Under the pieces are notes generated by a model that worked only from the letters and a program-made list of their open reading frames with translations, made no database searches and was not told where the DNA came from. A stretch of 39,209 nucleotides of DNA, from positions 1 through 39,209 of the IMG/VR virus record IMGVR_UViG_3300027987_000156. One strand, 5' to 3'. The stretch's first letter is position 1. Every line of letters starts with the position of its first letter. Position numbers and translations under genes: made by a program. Below, piece by piece: positions 1-8,266 of the stretch. The DNA comes from a virus.

Positions 1-130
1 GCCCACCGTCTTCGGCGAATGAAACGTTGGCAAGCGTCTTCGCCCGATTGAACGCTACCTTCTGCGGATGGCTCTTTAGGTCGAGTCCGCCAAACTCCGC
101 TTCGACAAATTTTGTGCTTGGCTCGGGCAT
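1..130 (-). CDS. Tail nozzle-like protein, 5' fragment (wraps to 38995)
   Basis: This is the first 43 codons of the 1001-residue tail protein at 35990-38995, cut by the window edge. The start is the ATG at 128-130, overlapping the stop of the next gene as TGATG. The encoded start contains the FGGLDLKSHPQKVAF stretch seen at the complete copy. It is not a second gene: it exists because the linear sequence overlaps itself. Confidence 0.9.
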   Translation of the reverse strand, partial: MPEPSTKFVEAEFGGLDLKSHPQKVAFNRAKTLANVSFAEDGG

Positions 131-344
131 CAGAAAATCCAGAGCGTTAGCGATTTGAAGCCAAGTGTCGTGTACAGCTCGATATACTTGGTTCCAAGCG
201 CAGCGTCCTTGCGGCGGTATAGCGAAAAGTCGCCAGTCTCACCTGTGCCGAACTCGACATCATAGACCATGAATCCGCGCGGCTTACGCCCCAATCTGTG
301 CACAACGGTGAATGTGCCCGCCGATTGGGCATCTACATCTACCG
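1..344. repeat. Terminal redundancy, left copy
   Basis: This stretch recurs at 38866-39209 in the same orientation with 10 mismatches in 344 bases. The first 135 bases are identical and all differences fall in the small gene at 130-453. Translating both copies gives one amino-acid change (Val to Ile), so nine of ten differences are silent. That fits true strain variation at the closing overlap of a circular or circularly permuted genome better than sequencing noise. A genuine terminal repeat cannot be excluded. Confidence 0.9.
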
Positions 345-453
345 TCTTGCCGTCGAGGAACGGGATGGCTTCGTAGGCCCTTAGCCGATCTGTCACCTGC
401 AGATCGAATGGAGCTGCGGCAAACGGTGGCTCTATGGGATAGCGCTCGCTCAC
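130..453 (-). CDS. Small structural-module protein, 107 aa
   Basis: A protein of unknown function between the putative adaptor and the nozzle-like gene. It is rich in predicted beta strand (TFTVVHRLGRKPRGFMVYDV) and has a hydrophobic C-terminus (LTLWIF). No signal peptide or membrane segment is evident. Its start overlaps the adaptor stop by four bases and its stop overlaps the nozzle start, so it is translationally coupled to both. Position and size suggest a head-tail or tail accessory protein, but no family was recognised. A second, incomplete copy at the window's right end differs by one residue. Confidence 0.75.
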   Translation of the reverse strand: MSERYPIEPPFAAAPFDLQVTDRLRAYEAIPFLDGKTVDVDAQSAGTFTVVHRLGRKPRGFMVYDVEFGTGETGDFSLYRRKDAALGTKYIELYTTLGFKSLTLWIF

Positions 454-1223
454 AGCTCAATGATCCTGGTGTTGCTGCCACGGGGGCCGTTTCGCCATGT
501 GTCTTGTGTCCTGGTGGGCTCGCTGATGCTTCGGTCGACAAGTCCCTTTGTCAGCTCTACATAGCGATCGTCGCGCTCGACACGCAATGCTTGTGCATGA
601 GTGTATTTCTCCTCGTCGTTGAGTAGTTTGATTGAGGCATCGAGTACCGCCCACTGCTCCCATCCGGCAATCCCGTCGAACTTGTCTGTGGATGCTGTGA
701 ATGCCGGCTTCCATTCGTCGCTAGTATTCAAGAAGATGTCGGTGGGTACGAAGTAGACTGTCACATCATGCACGGCCCGTGGAGTCGGAGCCCAATAGAA
801 TCGAGAGCCTATCAGGCGGTACTTCGGCCACACGTTACCCCAACCACCGATGCTATCTCCCTCCCTGTCGATTGAGTTGAGTCCACTCTCTGGGATGCGG
901 TCTCGAATGCCGTCGATCGTCACTCGCAGCATGACAATCTTCCAGACGTTCCATCCGCCCATGCTGTCCTCGAGTGTGGGGCTCGCTGCCGCGGCGAGTG
1001 CTCCTGCCAAGTCTGTGTATTGCTGGTCTGCTACCGTCTGCACGTACGCTTCTTGCGCCCAATATAGCTCGTCATAGTCAGAGAGTAGATTCATCACCAG
1101 GGATCGGCACGACTCAGTGAGGTATTGCCGAATGGTCGCATCGTCGCGGAACGACCCAGATATATGATCGGTCCGGTTCCTTACGTCCGTTGTCAACAAT
1201 GCTGCTGTGCGGGTTAGTCCCAT
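450..1223 (-). CDS. Putative head-tail adaptor/connector
   Basis: A 257-residue protein after the capsid genes and before the nozzle-like gene, the usual place of a podovirus adaptor that docks below the portal. The N-terminal third looks helical (RQYLTESCRSLVMNLLSDYD). The middle is aromatic-rich with IGSRFYWAPTPRAVHDVTVY, and a helical stretch near WEQWAVLDASIKLL precedes a C-terminal segment with many charged residues (RVERDDRYVEL). This helix / beta insertion / helix pattern resembles adaptor proteins, but the assignment rests mainly on gene order. It ends by an ATGA overlap with the 107-residue gene. Confidence 0.5.
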   Translation of the reverse strand: MGLTRTAALLTTDVRNRTDHISGSFRDDATIRQYLTESCRSLVMNLLSDYDELYWAQEAYVQTVADQQYTDLAGALAAAASPTLEDSMGGWNVWKIVMLRVTIDGIRDRIPESGLNSIDREGDSIGGWGNVWPKYRLIGSRFYWAPTPRAVHDVTVYFVPTDIFLNTSDEWKPAFTASTDKFDGIAGWEQWAVLDASIKLLNDEEKYTHAQALRVERDDRYVELTKGLVDRSISEPTRTQDTWRNGPRGSNTRIIEL

Positions 1224-1229
1224 GGCTCT

Positions 1230-1457
1230 TTAGAGAAAAGGCTTCAGATCTCTCAGCGCGCGAACGAATGCGTCCACGTCGTCGTTACGCATGGCGCGCA
1301 TGGCGCGAGTACCAGCGTCCTTGCGCGCTCGCTTGTCTACTTCGTCTTTGTCGCCGTCGTCGTCGTCATCCCGCTTTCGGGAGCTCGGCTCGTCCTCACC
1401 CGACGAGCCGAGCTCCCGCGAGAGCGCCCCCGCCAAGCCTGACGGCTTAGCTGTCAT
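1230..1457 (-). CDS. Small acidic/basic charged protein, 75 aa
   Basis: The start chosen is the ATG at 1455-1457, preceded by AGAAGGAG with good spacing; this overlaps the previous gene's stop (1447) by 11 bases. The protein is highly charged, with a run of aspartates (DDDDDGDKDEVDKRARK) and a short C-terminal helix (DVDAFVRALRDLKPFL). It is probably largely disordered. A perfect 17-bp inverted repeat lies inside the gene (1378-1418). Its place between a head protein and the adaptor suggests a small head or assembly factor; no family was recognised. Confidence 0.6.
   Translation of the reverse strand: MTAKPSGLAGALSRELGSSGEDEPSSRKRDDDDDGDKDEVDKRARKDAGTRAMRAMRNDDVDAFVRALRDLKPFL
1378..1418. repeat. 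Perfect 17-bp hairpin inside a coding region
   Basis: Left arm 1378-1394 and right arm 1402-1418 are exact reverse complements, with the 7-base loop CTCACCC. The stem is GC-rich and has no following T-run on either strand, so it does not look like a standard intrinsic terminator. It lies in the charged 75-residue gene. It could be a transcript stability or attenuation element within the head operon. Confidence 0.85.
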
Positions 1458-1845
1458 AGTTGGCTCCTTCTGCAACTGATCCATAACGCATGATCAGCTC
1501 GAAGAAGATCTTGTTGTCGGCATCGGCTGCGATGTCTGCCAGCGATCCGCCTGTCAAATTGCGAATAACAAGCGTGCCTGCTGACTTGTCGTATGCGCCG
1601 AAGTGTGGAGTGACATCAGCGGATGATGCGAGCTGTACACATAGCCCGCCGTACCCAATCATGTCGCGCCGATATTCAGACTTCAGCGTTACGGTCCATA
1701 CTCCAGTGCTTGTGTGCGCTACGCTTTCGATAGCGCGCCCGTAGAACGTCGTCGGGTCGCTCGCGGCATTCGTAGCAAATCCACATGGGATATGCTGCTG
1801 CTGCTTGCTTGCGCCAGCTACGTTATGTGAGACGTATTCACCCAT
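1447..1845 (-). CDS. Putative head decoration or minor capsid protein, 132 aa
   Basis: A 132-residue protein directly after the major capsid gene in the transcript. It appears beta-rich, with alternating strands such as TGVWTVTLKSEYRRD and AGTLVIRNLTGG, and has no membrane or signal segment. Gene order and size match head decoration or cement proteins, which often follow the capsid gene. Sequence alone does not identify the fold. The N-terminus (MGEYVSHNVAGASKQQQ) has the polar, flexible look of a capsid-binding tail. It starts 25 bases after the capsid stop. Confidence 0.5.
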   Translation of the reverse strand: MGEYVSHNVAGASKQQQHIPCGFATNAASDPTTFYGRAIESVAHTSTGVWTVTLKSEYRRDMIGYGGLCVQLASSADVTPHFGAYDKSAGTLVIRNLTGGSLADIAADADNKIFFELIMRYGSVAEGANYDS

Positions 1846-1870
1846 TGATGTCTCCTAGGCTATGCCCGCA

Positions 1871-3136
1871 TCAGAGGCTGGCTAGAGTGTTGCGGATGTT
1901 CCGGCCTGGGGCTCGGCAGCCTAGATTGCCTCGGTGCTTGACTTCGATCTTCCACGTGTCGCCGCTGCCACGGCGGATGGTCAGACCATCATCATCGATC
2001 GTGTGGACAAGGCGATCACCGGAGTACCCGATGATCCAGCTCGAACGTGTGAGGCCCAGCCCCTCATTGATCCCGCAGCCGCCATCGCTGACGCATGGGA
2101 CTACGCCTTGCTCGCCAGTGAATGCGAGCGCCTGGAATGACACCATGGCTCGCCCGGCGCGACCAGTCATCATCATGCGACGATTACCCTGGTCAGCCCC
2201 AATCGAGTTAGAAATGTTCGCCCACCTTACCGGGTTGACGACATAGGTGTCTATCATTGCATCGTACAGATTCGCATAGCCCAACGACTCAACGATTCCT
2301 TCTTCGACGGGCTTACCGCTGATGTCCAGCCGGATGCCGCTAAGACGCAACACGTCCGCAGTGCGATCGACGCCGTGATGACTGTCGCCAGCGGATGGGT
2401 CGGTGTCTGGAATCCAGCCACGCATGCCCGTCCACTTGGCTCGGAAGTCTCCATCGGCAAACAGGTAATTCGTTGCCGCAAGACCGCTGATGCTAACGGT
2501 GACATCGCTGGCGAACTCCAAGAACCCCTGCATCCTGTCGATGCCAGTGATCGTGACCGTGTTGCCGCTATCGAGAACCACATGGCTGCTGCTGCTGCCA
2601 TCATTGGCCGAAGATTGCAGGACCATGCCCTCCTCGAAAAACTTCGAGTCTGTCACGTTGGTGAGCACGATGCGCGTATTTGCGCCCGCATTACCCGTTG
2701 TGATCGAGCTGATTCTTCCGCGATAACCGCCAACATGCCCGAACATGCCATGCTGTAGATCCTTGCGCATGTTCGCGATTGCACCTTCCATCTCGGTGTC
2801 AATGGCTTCGGCGATCGCGTTTTCATTGCCACTCGTATCGTCGACGGTATTACCTTCGATCTTGGCGATGTGGTAGTTGGAGACGTATTCAACGTCGAAT
2901 CTGACCATCTGGCTTGATGCCGCATTTTGGTCAGCTTTGGTATAGTTGGCCGAGCGCCCCTGCGTGCCTACACGCATATAGGGCAGGCTCATGTAACGGC
3001 CGCCTAGCTGCCTGTCGCTCGTCTCCAGCATTGCTAGCAGTGGGGCGTTTGCGACGACGGCCTGCATGATCGAGTCAGGCTCGATCCAACGCTCCTTCAT
3101 ATATGCAACGATCGCCGCTCTGTTGAGTGCTCCCAT
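1871..3136 (-). CDS. Major capsid protein
   Basis: A 421-residue protein following the scaffold gene. The N-terminal helix-like stretch (MKERWIEPDSIMQAVVANAP) and central LQHGMFGHVGGYRGRI segment precede a beta-rich insertion at roughly residues 140-225. The C-terminal half carries the SLGYANLYDAMIDTYVVNP stretch and ends with basic NLGCRAPGRNIRNTLASL. Length, composition and position immediately after scaffold match HK97-fold capsid proteins of podoviruses. It would assemble the icosahedral shell. No protease is encoded nearby, which suits a podovirus with a separate scaffold. Fold assignment is by context rather than by a diagnostic motif. Confidence 0.75.
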   Translation of the reverse strand: MGALNRAAIVAYMKERWIEPDSIMQAVVANAPLLAMLETSDRQLGGRYMSLPYMRVGTQGRSANYTKADQNAASSQMVRFDVEYVSNYHIAKIEGNTVDDTSGNENAIAEAIDTEMEGAIANMRKDLQHGMFGHVGGYRGRISSITTGNAGANTRIVLTNVTDSKFFEEGMVLQSSANDGSSSSHVVLDSGNTVTITGIDRMQGFLEFASDVTVSISGLAATNYLFADGDFRAKWTGMRGWIPDTDPSAGDSHHGVDRTADVLRLSGIRLDISGKPVEEGIVESLGYANLYDAMIDTYVVNPVRWANISNSIGADQGNRRMMMTGRAGRAMVSFQALAFTGEQGVVPCVSDGGCGINEGLGLTRSSWIIGYSGDRLVHTIDDDGLTIRRGSGDTWKIEVKHRGNLGCRAPGRNIRNTLASL

Positions 3137-3150
3137 GATTCAATCCCCGA

Positions 3151-4143
3151 TCATCTACCGCCAGATGACGCTCTCCTGAGCGCTTCGATCCCGCGGGAAC
3201 GCAGCTCTTGGGCAGCCAGCTTCGTCTTGTCGACGCCGTCGCCCCGATCGCTTGCGAGTTCTTGTGACAGAGCACGTGGACCACCCGCATGCTCATTGTT
3301 ACCCGTTGTCACTGTGGGCTTGCTCGTTGTTGCAGTTGTTGCAGATCCACTTTCGCTCGTTAGCCCAAGGTGCTTATTCAGCAACTCTTTGCCGGCTGGC
3401 GTTGCCGCCAGCGCAGCGAGCTGCTTATCCACCTGGGCTATGAATCTGCTTTCTACTTCACGCGCGACTTCCCTTGCTTCAGGGGCCTCGCCCGCGGATT
3501 CCTTTTCTCTCCACAGCGCCACCATGTGGTTCTCCCCGCCGAGCGCTGATGCTATGGGCGTATCTCCTGAGGAGAGGAACTGACGCGCTGCTGCCAAGTC
3601 CGCAGCATTCATCTCAGCCTGACGCTGGCGCTGCTCATACTCTCGCCTTTGCTGCGCTTCGCTCTTGAGTTCGTCTAGTTCTTCAAGCTTCTTGCGTAGT
3701 TCAGGGGATAGCTTCTTCGCGTCAATATACTCGTCAGGGTCAACCTTGTGGCCTGCCTGCCGAAGCACATGGTCTGTCCACTCTTCGTACGTCAGGCCTA
3801 GCTCTTGTGCCAGTTCGAATTTCTTTTCCGGATCCTTCAGCGCGTCGAAACGGGCGAGACGTTGTGCGAGCTGCTCGCGATCCTTTCGCTCCTTCGCGAG
3901 CTGCTGTTCGACCTGCCTATAGCTCGCGGCAAGCCGTGCAAAACTCTGCCCGTCATCTCCGCTGCTCTCTGGCGCAGTGCTCTCGGCTGGCGCAGTAGCA
4001 TCTCCGCCGGAGGCGCGCGCAAGGGCATCCGCTCGTAGCTGTTCAGCGGTAGGTGTCTGCTGCACGGATGCTTCGCTGCCAGATGTCGCTTCTCCGGCAT
4101 CTCCGCCCTGTGCCTGTGTCTGTGTCTGTGCTTGCTGATCCAT
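3151..4143 (-). CDS. Capsid scaffolding protein
   Basis: A 330-residue hydrophilic protein between portal and capsid. Residues 1-75 are low-complexity and rich in Gln, Ala, Ser and Thr. Residues about 76-190 form a charged coiled coil (YRQVEQQLAKERKDREQLAQ and later REYEQRQRQAEMNAADLAA). The C-terminus is basic (RSRGIEALRRASSGGR), as in scaffolds that contact the capsid through a basic helix. It would guide procapsid assembly and then leave. Its first ~30 codons are duplicated in the mini-gene at 4153-4356, and its start is preceded by the same GCATAGAC sequence as that gene. Confidence 0.8.
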   Translation of the reverse strand: MDQQAQTQTQAQGGDAGEATSGSEASVQQTPTAEQLRADALARASGGDATAPAESTAPESSGDDGQSFARLAASYRQVEQQLAKERKDREQLAQRLARFDALKDPEKKFELAQELGLTYEEWTDHVLRQAGHKVDPDEYIDAKKLSPELRKKLEELDELKSEAQQRREYEQRQRQAEMNAADLAAARQFLSSGDTPIASALGGENHMVALWREKESAGEAPEAREVAREVESRFIAQVDKQLAALAATPAGKELLNKHLGLTSESGSATTATTSKPTVTTGNNEHAGGPRALSQELASDRGDGVDKTKLAAQELRSRGIEALRRASSGGR

Positions 4144-4152
4144 CGTCTATGC

Positions 4153-4356
4153 CTAGTGCTTGACCTTTACTCGCTTCATCTCACCGCGCTTCACCATCTC
4201 TCGCATTTCATCGATGATGATGCGTGCAATGTCCGTGAAGAATTGATCAAACGCTTCCGCTGTAGGTGTCTGCTGCACGGATGCTTCGCTGCCAGGTGTC
4301 GCTTCTCCAGCATCTCCGCCATGTGCCTGTGTCTGCTGATTCATTGTCTCTGTCAT
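4153..4356 (-). CDS. Chimeric mini-gene: scaffold N-terminus fused to portal fragment
   Basis: A 67-residue open frame between portal and scaffold. Residues about 5-34 nearly copy the scaffold N-terminus (GGDAGEATPGSEASVQQTPT). Residues about 35-67 copy portal residues about 416-450 (RIIIDEMREM is identical). Both its start and the scaffold start are preceded by TAG GCATAGAC(A/G) ATG, so the gene junction has been duplicated as well. The portal-derived part differs from its source at many codons while keeping the frame, arguing against an assembly artefact. It may encode a small helical protein able to bind portal or scaffold partners, or may be a decaying duplication. Confidence 0.6.
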   Translation of the reverse strand: MTETMNQQTQAHGGDAGEATPGSEASVQQTPTAEAFDQFFTDIARIIIDEMREMVKRGEMKRVKVKH

Positions 4357-4365
4357 TGTCTATGC

Positions 4366-6270
4366 CTATGCTGCGGCTACCGGCGCCGCAGGCACTTGCT
4401 CGGCAGCTACAGGCGCTGTGCCTGCCGCTGCAGGTGTGGGAGCTGCGCCGGCCGCAGCTTGCTCGGGCGATGTTTGAACCGGCTGCTGTGCCTGCTCAAA
4501 CAAAGATCTTAGGTCGTCAAGATAGAGATACAGTAGCTCAATCTTCTCTGGATCTAGCCTGCGCAGGCGAAACTTGTTGACAGAGAATGTACATAGCTTG
4601 ATCGCCAACTCGATGTCATCCGTAGGCTCGGGAGGGAAGTATTCGCCCTCTTCAATGATTCTCTCTATCGTGTCTAGGATGATGTCATGCGCTGACAGAT
4701 CAAGGCTCTTGAATCGCTCAAGATCTGGGAAATCAAGCAACGCCTTTGCTTCGTCGATCGAGATAAAGCCAGCAGCATACCAGTCCTCCACCGTCTGCGT
4801 TCGTCCAGCTGTCGAATCTGGGAGGGAGCTTGCTGGAGTTAGATCTAACTCGTATTGGTCATCATCGAGCGCGACTTCTTTCCAGTCGATTAGCTCGATC
4901 TTCGTGCGCGCGCCTTTGCGGTGACTGACCTTTACTGGCTTCAACTCGCCGCGCTCTGCCATCTCTCGCATTTCATCAATGATGATGCGGCCAAGATCTA
5001 GGAAGAATTGCTCGAACGCTTGTGTCTTCGTTATCCAGCGCTTACTGCCCGTGTCCTCTATCTCTCTGATAGCTGCTCCACTCTCCACGCCTCTTGGGAC
5101 TTGCCCTGTGGCGCGGAGTTGGTTTAGTCCGATTTGGGCATAGCCGTCTTCTATGATTTCACGCCGATAGGAAAACCATTCCGTAGGAACGCCGTTGGCT
5201 GTGAGTTGCATAGGTGGCGTGCCGCCAGATGGCACGCGATAGACAGTGGCTGGGTCATTATTTATGTGGTGGACACTGACCTTTGGGCCGTCGCGGGGGC
5301 CGTCGAACACTACGAAGTTACTTCGGCTGTTGAAATGAATTGCATCTGCGATCTTTAGGTGCAGATAGTTCAGCGCTCTCTGGTGGCCTCGCAGTTCTTC
5401 CACGATCCCCTGGCCGTAGAATCCTACCTGGCGAGTCTCCCATCGTAGGAATGCAATGGGGAAGCGCGACCGTTTGTATTCGCGTTTCTCCAGCAGCTTG
5501 CCTGGCACAGCTACCGCGTACTTGCCAGGCTTGTCTTCGCATCCGAGCCGCCATGACTGCACTAGCGCGACTTGGTCAAGCGTCTGATCGTGGTCAGCCC
5601 ATTTGAAGAGTTGCCTAAGCCTACCCTCCCACCCGCTACCGCTCGACATTGGTATCTCGGAGCCGTAATACTCTTGCAGGACTTGCCGGTCCATCATACG
5701 CACTCGATAGATGGTGCGCGGCTTGCCGTAGTATCCCTCACGCACGTCTACGAGGATTTCTCCGGGGAAGCATCGCTCTAGTTTGACGCGTCCCTCTTCA
5801 GAGAACACCACCACTGCCCCAAGAGAGCTAACGCCGCTGTCAATGAACGCTTGACGCCCCAGCTCGTATGCCCCGTTTTGAGCAAACACTCCCTTCACGA
5901 CTTGTTCACACGACTGCGCTTTCCGCGTGAGTCCCCAGTCCGCATCATCGGTCTGGAACTTGACCTTTGGCCGCTTGCTCGCGATATGTGCTGCTGCGGT
6001 ATTCACGACGCTGCCGCACAGATTGAATTTTAGCTTGGCCAGCGCTCGTCGCTTGAGTGACTCACTTGCGTCAAGTGGGATGTCAGACGTACCCACCAGG
6101 TCCTGCGCACCATACATCTCCATGAACAGCGCATCATCTGCACGACGGCGTCTGTTCTGACCTTCGATCTTGGTCACATCATCGAAGATAGACTCTGCAA
6201 TGTCGTCGCCGTCGACGGTCCACCAGCGCGGCCGCTCGTTACGCAATGTGCTGGGTAGTGAGTAGCTCAA
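4366..6270 (-). CDS. Portal protein
   Basis: A 634-residue protein located between large terminase and scaffold, with the length expected of a podovirus portal. Such proteins form the dodecameric ring for DNA entry and docking of the tail. Visible stretches include an N-terminal part with ALFMEMYGAQDLVG, a wing-like central domain, the LNYLHLKIADAIHFNSRSNF helix, and GLNQLRATGQVPRGVESGAA, which resembles the stem/channel region of podovirus portals. The C-terminus is an Ala/Pro/Gln-rich tail (AAAGAAPTPAAAGTAPVAA). Fragments of residues about 416-450 and 488-516 are duplicated in neighbouring mini-genes. Confidence 0.85.
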   Translation of the reverse strand: MSYSLPSTLRNERPRWWTVDGDDIAESIFDDVTKIEGQNRRRRADDALFMEMYGAQDLVGTSDIPLDASESLKRRALAKLKFNLCGSVVNTAAAHIASKRPKVKFQTDDADWGLTRKAQSCEQVVKGVFAQNGAYELGRQAFIDSGVSSLGAVVVFSEEGRVKLERCFPGEILVDVREGYYGKPRTIYRVRMMDRQVLQEYYGSEIPMSSGSGWEGRLRQLFKWADHDQTLDQVALVQSWRLGCEDKPGKYAVAVPGKLLEKREYKRSRFPIAFLRWETRQVGFYGQGIVEELRGHQRALNYLHLKIADAIHFNSRSNFVVFDGPRDGPKVSVHHINNDPATVYRVPSGGTPPMQLTANGVPTEWFSYRREIIEDGYAQIGLNQLRATGQVPRGVESGAAIREIEDTGSKRWITKTQAFEQFFLDLGRIIIDEMREMAERGELKPVKVSHRKGARTKIELIDWKEVALDDDQYELDLTPASSLPDSTAGRTQTVEDWYAAGFISIDEAKALLDFPDLERFKSLDLSAHDIILDTIERIIEEGEYFPPEPTDDIELAIKLCTFSVNKFRLRRLDPEKIELLYLYLDDLRSLFEQAQQPVQTSPEQAAAGAAPTPAAAGTAPVAAEQVPAAPVAAA

Positions 6271-6770
6271 AGGTGTGCGAGATCCAGCTCGTCACCATTT
6301 CGCTCGCTCTCGTCGTCGCTGTCAGGCGATGGCGGAAGATCGGTGAGTAGGGCGTCGGGCCCAAAGGCGCCATATAGCTCGGGCATGTCCTCTGGCCGTA
6401 TCAGGGTGGCGGCACGTGTCGACGATGTCAAGGGCGGTGGTGATGCGGCGTCCAGCTGTACAGCCTCGACTGGCGTCTGCTGCAGTTCGATCATCACGCA
6501 CGCATCCTGCCCGCAAGGCAGCGATACGCGGGTCACACCGTACCTTTGCAGTTGCTCCATGTTTGAAAGTAACTCCTTGAAAATACGTAAAGAATCGTCG
6601 GTAAGATCCATCTGTCCTCTACATGTCTGGAGCATCGTTGTATCGCGGCTGTGATAGCTCCCATTCACCGCGGTCCTCAGCTCTGGGAAATCAAGCAACG
6701 CCATGGCTTCGTCGATCGAGATAAAGCCAGCAGCATACCAGTCCTCTATCTTCTGCGTTCGGTCAGCCAT
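6267..6770 (-). CDS. Chimeric protein: portal fragment and terminase-tail duplication ahead of a small protein
   Basis: From the ATG at 6768-6770, preceded by AGAGGACAG, the frame encodes 167 residues. Residues 1-30 copy portal residues about 488-516 (WYAAGFISIDEA). The next stretch is a copy of the terminase 3' end read in another frame. The remainder, from MDLTDDSLRIFKELL, is a 114-residue protein with its own ATG at 6609-6611 and an identical AGAGGACAG leader. The ancestral gene is therefore probably 6267-6611, and the rest an in-frame insertion. The 114-residue part has a helical start and an acidic C-terminus (SPDSDDESERNGDELD). Its function is unknown. Confidence 0.6.
   Translation of the reverse strand: MADRTQKIEDWYAAGFISIDEAMALLDFPELRTAVNGSYHSRDTTMLQTCRGQMDLTDDSLRIFKELLSNMEQLQRYGVTRVSLPCGQDACVMIELQQTPVEAVQLDAASPPPLTSSTRAATLIRPEDMPELYGAFGPDALLTDLPPSPDSDDESERNGDELDLAHL
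6614..6677. repeat. Duplicate of the terminase 3' end and junction
   Basis: This segment repeats 6775-6838, which covers the last codons and stop of the large terminase and the following AGAGGACAG leader. Only about three bases differ over the compared span. Between the two copies lies a ~85-base copy of an internal portal segment (source about 4722-4806). Together they form a composite tandem duplication at this gene junction. Confidence 0.85.
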
Positions 6771-6777
6771 CTGTCCT

Positions 6778-8244
6778 CTACATGTCTGGAGCATCGTTGT
6801 ATCTCGGCTGTGGTGGCTCCCATTCACCGCGGTCCTCCTGCACGTGTCGCGGGACGGTAGGTGCAGGCGGACGGGCTTCAGGGTTATCGTAGGCTGGGCA
6901 CTCACGATACGCATACAGCCCCGCATCAGCCGTATCATCGTCCTGGCCCTCTGCGATGTCCTTTCGTTCTTCGTCCCACACCAGCGTAGCCCATTGCTGT
7001 TGCAGACTGTCGTCACCCTCTAGTGGCAGCTGCTGGCCATTATCGAGCTTGACCACGATAGGCTCAAATGCAGTCAACAATCGCAGCCTCCCAGTGTGTA
7101 GAGCGTCGCTAGTCATCTCGAGTGCTCCGCGCTTATCTGCCTTCTTTGCTGGTCGTATCGGGATGTCTGGCCAGCGCTTCAGGAACTCGACGGCATACGC
7201 CTTGCCCAGCCCTCCGACGTCACCCACTACAGAATCTGGATCGAAGTGGTCAATCAATGCCTTCATCCAATAGGCAAAATCGCTAGGCACCAGTCCATGC
7301 TTCTTCCCAGCGTGCACCACATAAGCATCGCTACCCCATCTCTCCGGATAAGCAATCACGGCCCATGCACACGCATCGCCATACCCGAAATCGAATGCAA
7401 TCGTGTGTGCCCATTTGTCCCCAATCGACAGCTCTGGCAAGGCAGACGCAAGGTTGCGATTTGGAGCATACTGAAAGACTCGGCGTGCGCTGTCGACGAT
7501 CCATTGAGCAAGGTACTCACGTCGCCAAATCGGATTGCTGTCATCCCATTTTCTGCGCGCGAAAAGTCGCTTCTTGAAAGCCTCAAAGTCAACGTGCGGA
7601 TTGTCTTTGGCTGTCCACCCATGCCTAGACCATCCAGGTAATCTGCCCGTGCACGCTTCATAGAAATACCCGTACGCCTGCGGAGTAGGCGTGCCCATAA
7701 GCCAGACGTCGCCGCCGCGATCCATCGTGGTTGCTTCGAGAACTTCGTCTATGAGGTACTTGAGGTAACTCGGACGCTGTGCTCCGCACTCATCTATTCG
7801 AATCTTGTCGAGTGCCCATCCGCGCATCTTTTCGAGTTCGCGAATGTCATCCATGCCTCGGACGTACAGTTCGCTGCCATTTGGCGCGCGCGCGATAGCT
7901 TCGCTCTCGTTGAGCTTGAGTCGCCAGTCGTAACGGTCATTGAGCTCTCTAAGTGGCCTCCAAAAGATTGCTTTTGCGCTTGGCCTGGAGACGCCAACAT
8001 ACAGGCCGGTTGAGCCTGCATCACTGTGCATGCCAGCGACGAAATCTGATAGCGCACAGATTGTCTTGCCGCTACGACGCCCGCACAGCAGCGTCTTGAA
8101 TGGCTCTGGATCGCTGATGACTGCGCGCTGGCACTCGAATAGATTGTCTAATGGATTGGATGTGATGCGAGCGGCCGAGCGGCGCCTCGCCTTTTCGGCG
8201 AGGGCCGATGCCAACATGCGCCGTATCGCGTCATGGCCTCCCAC
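6778..8244 (-). CDS. terL: Terminase large subunit
   Basis: The 488-residue ATPase/nuclease motor that packages DNA into the procapsid. The Walker A motif is CGRRSGKT (residues 54-61), Walker B is IRIDE (148-152) and the coupling motif is LMGTPT (182-187). The RNase H-like nuclease domain shows acidic residues in AFDFGYGD (283-290), VVGDVGG (339-345) and DDDTADAG (435-442). Length is typical. The C-terminus is proline-rich and may contact the portal. Residues about 193-248 are duplicated in the mini-gene at 8752-8958, and the last codons are duplicated at 6614-6677. Confidence 0.95.
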   Translation of the reverse strand: MGGHDAIRRMLASALAEKARRRSAARITSNPLDNLFECQRAVISDPEPFKTLLCGRRSGKTICALSDFVAGMHSDAGSTGLYVGVSRPSAKAIFWRPLRELNDRYDWRLKLNESEAIARAPNGSELYVRGMDDIRELEKMRGWALDKIRIDECGAQRPSYLKYLIDEVLEATTMDRGGDVWLMGTPTPQAYGYFYEACTGRLPGWSRHGWTAKDNPHVDFEAFKKRLFARRKWDDSNPIWRREYLAQWIVDSARRVFQYAPNRNLASALPELSIGDKWAHTIAFDFGYGDACAWAVIAYPERWGSDAYVVHAGKKHGLVPSDFAYWMKALIDHFDPDSVVGDVGGLGKAYAVEFLKRWPDIPIRPAKKADKRGALEMTSDALHTGRLRLLTAFEPIVVKLDNGQQLPLEGDDSLQQQWATLVWDEERKDIAEGQDDDTADAGLYAYRECPAYDNPEARPPAPTVPRHVQEDRGEWEPPQPRYNDAPDM

Positions 8245-8266
8245 ACTCTACACTACACGCATGCGA

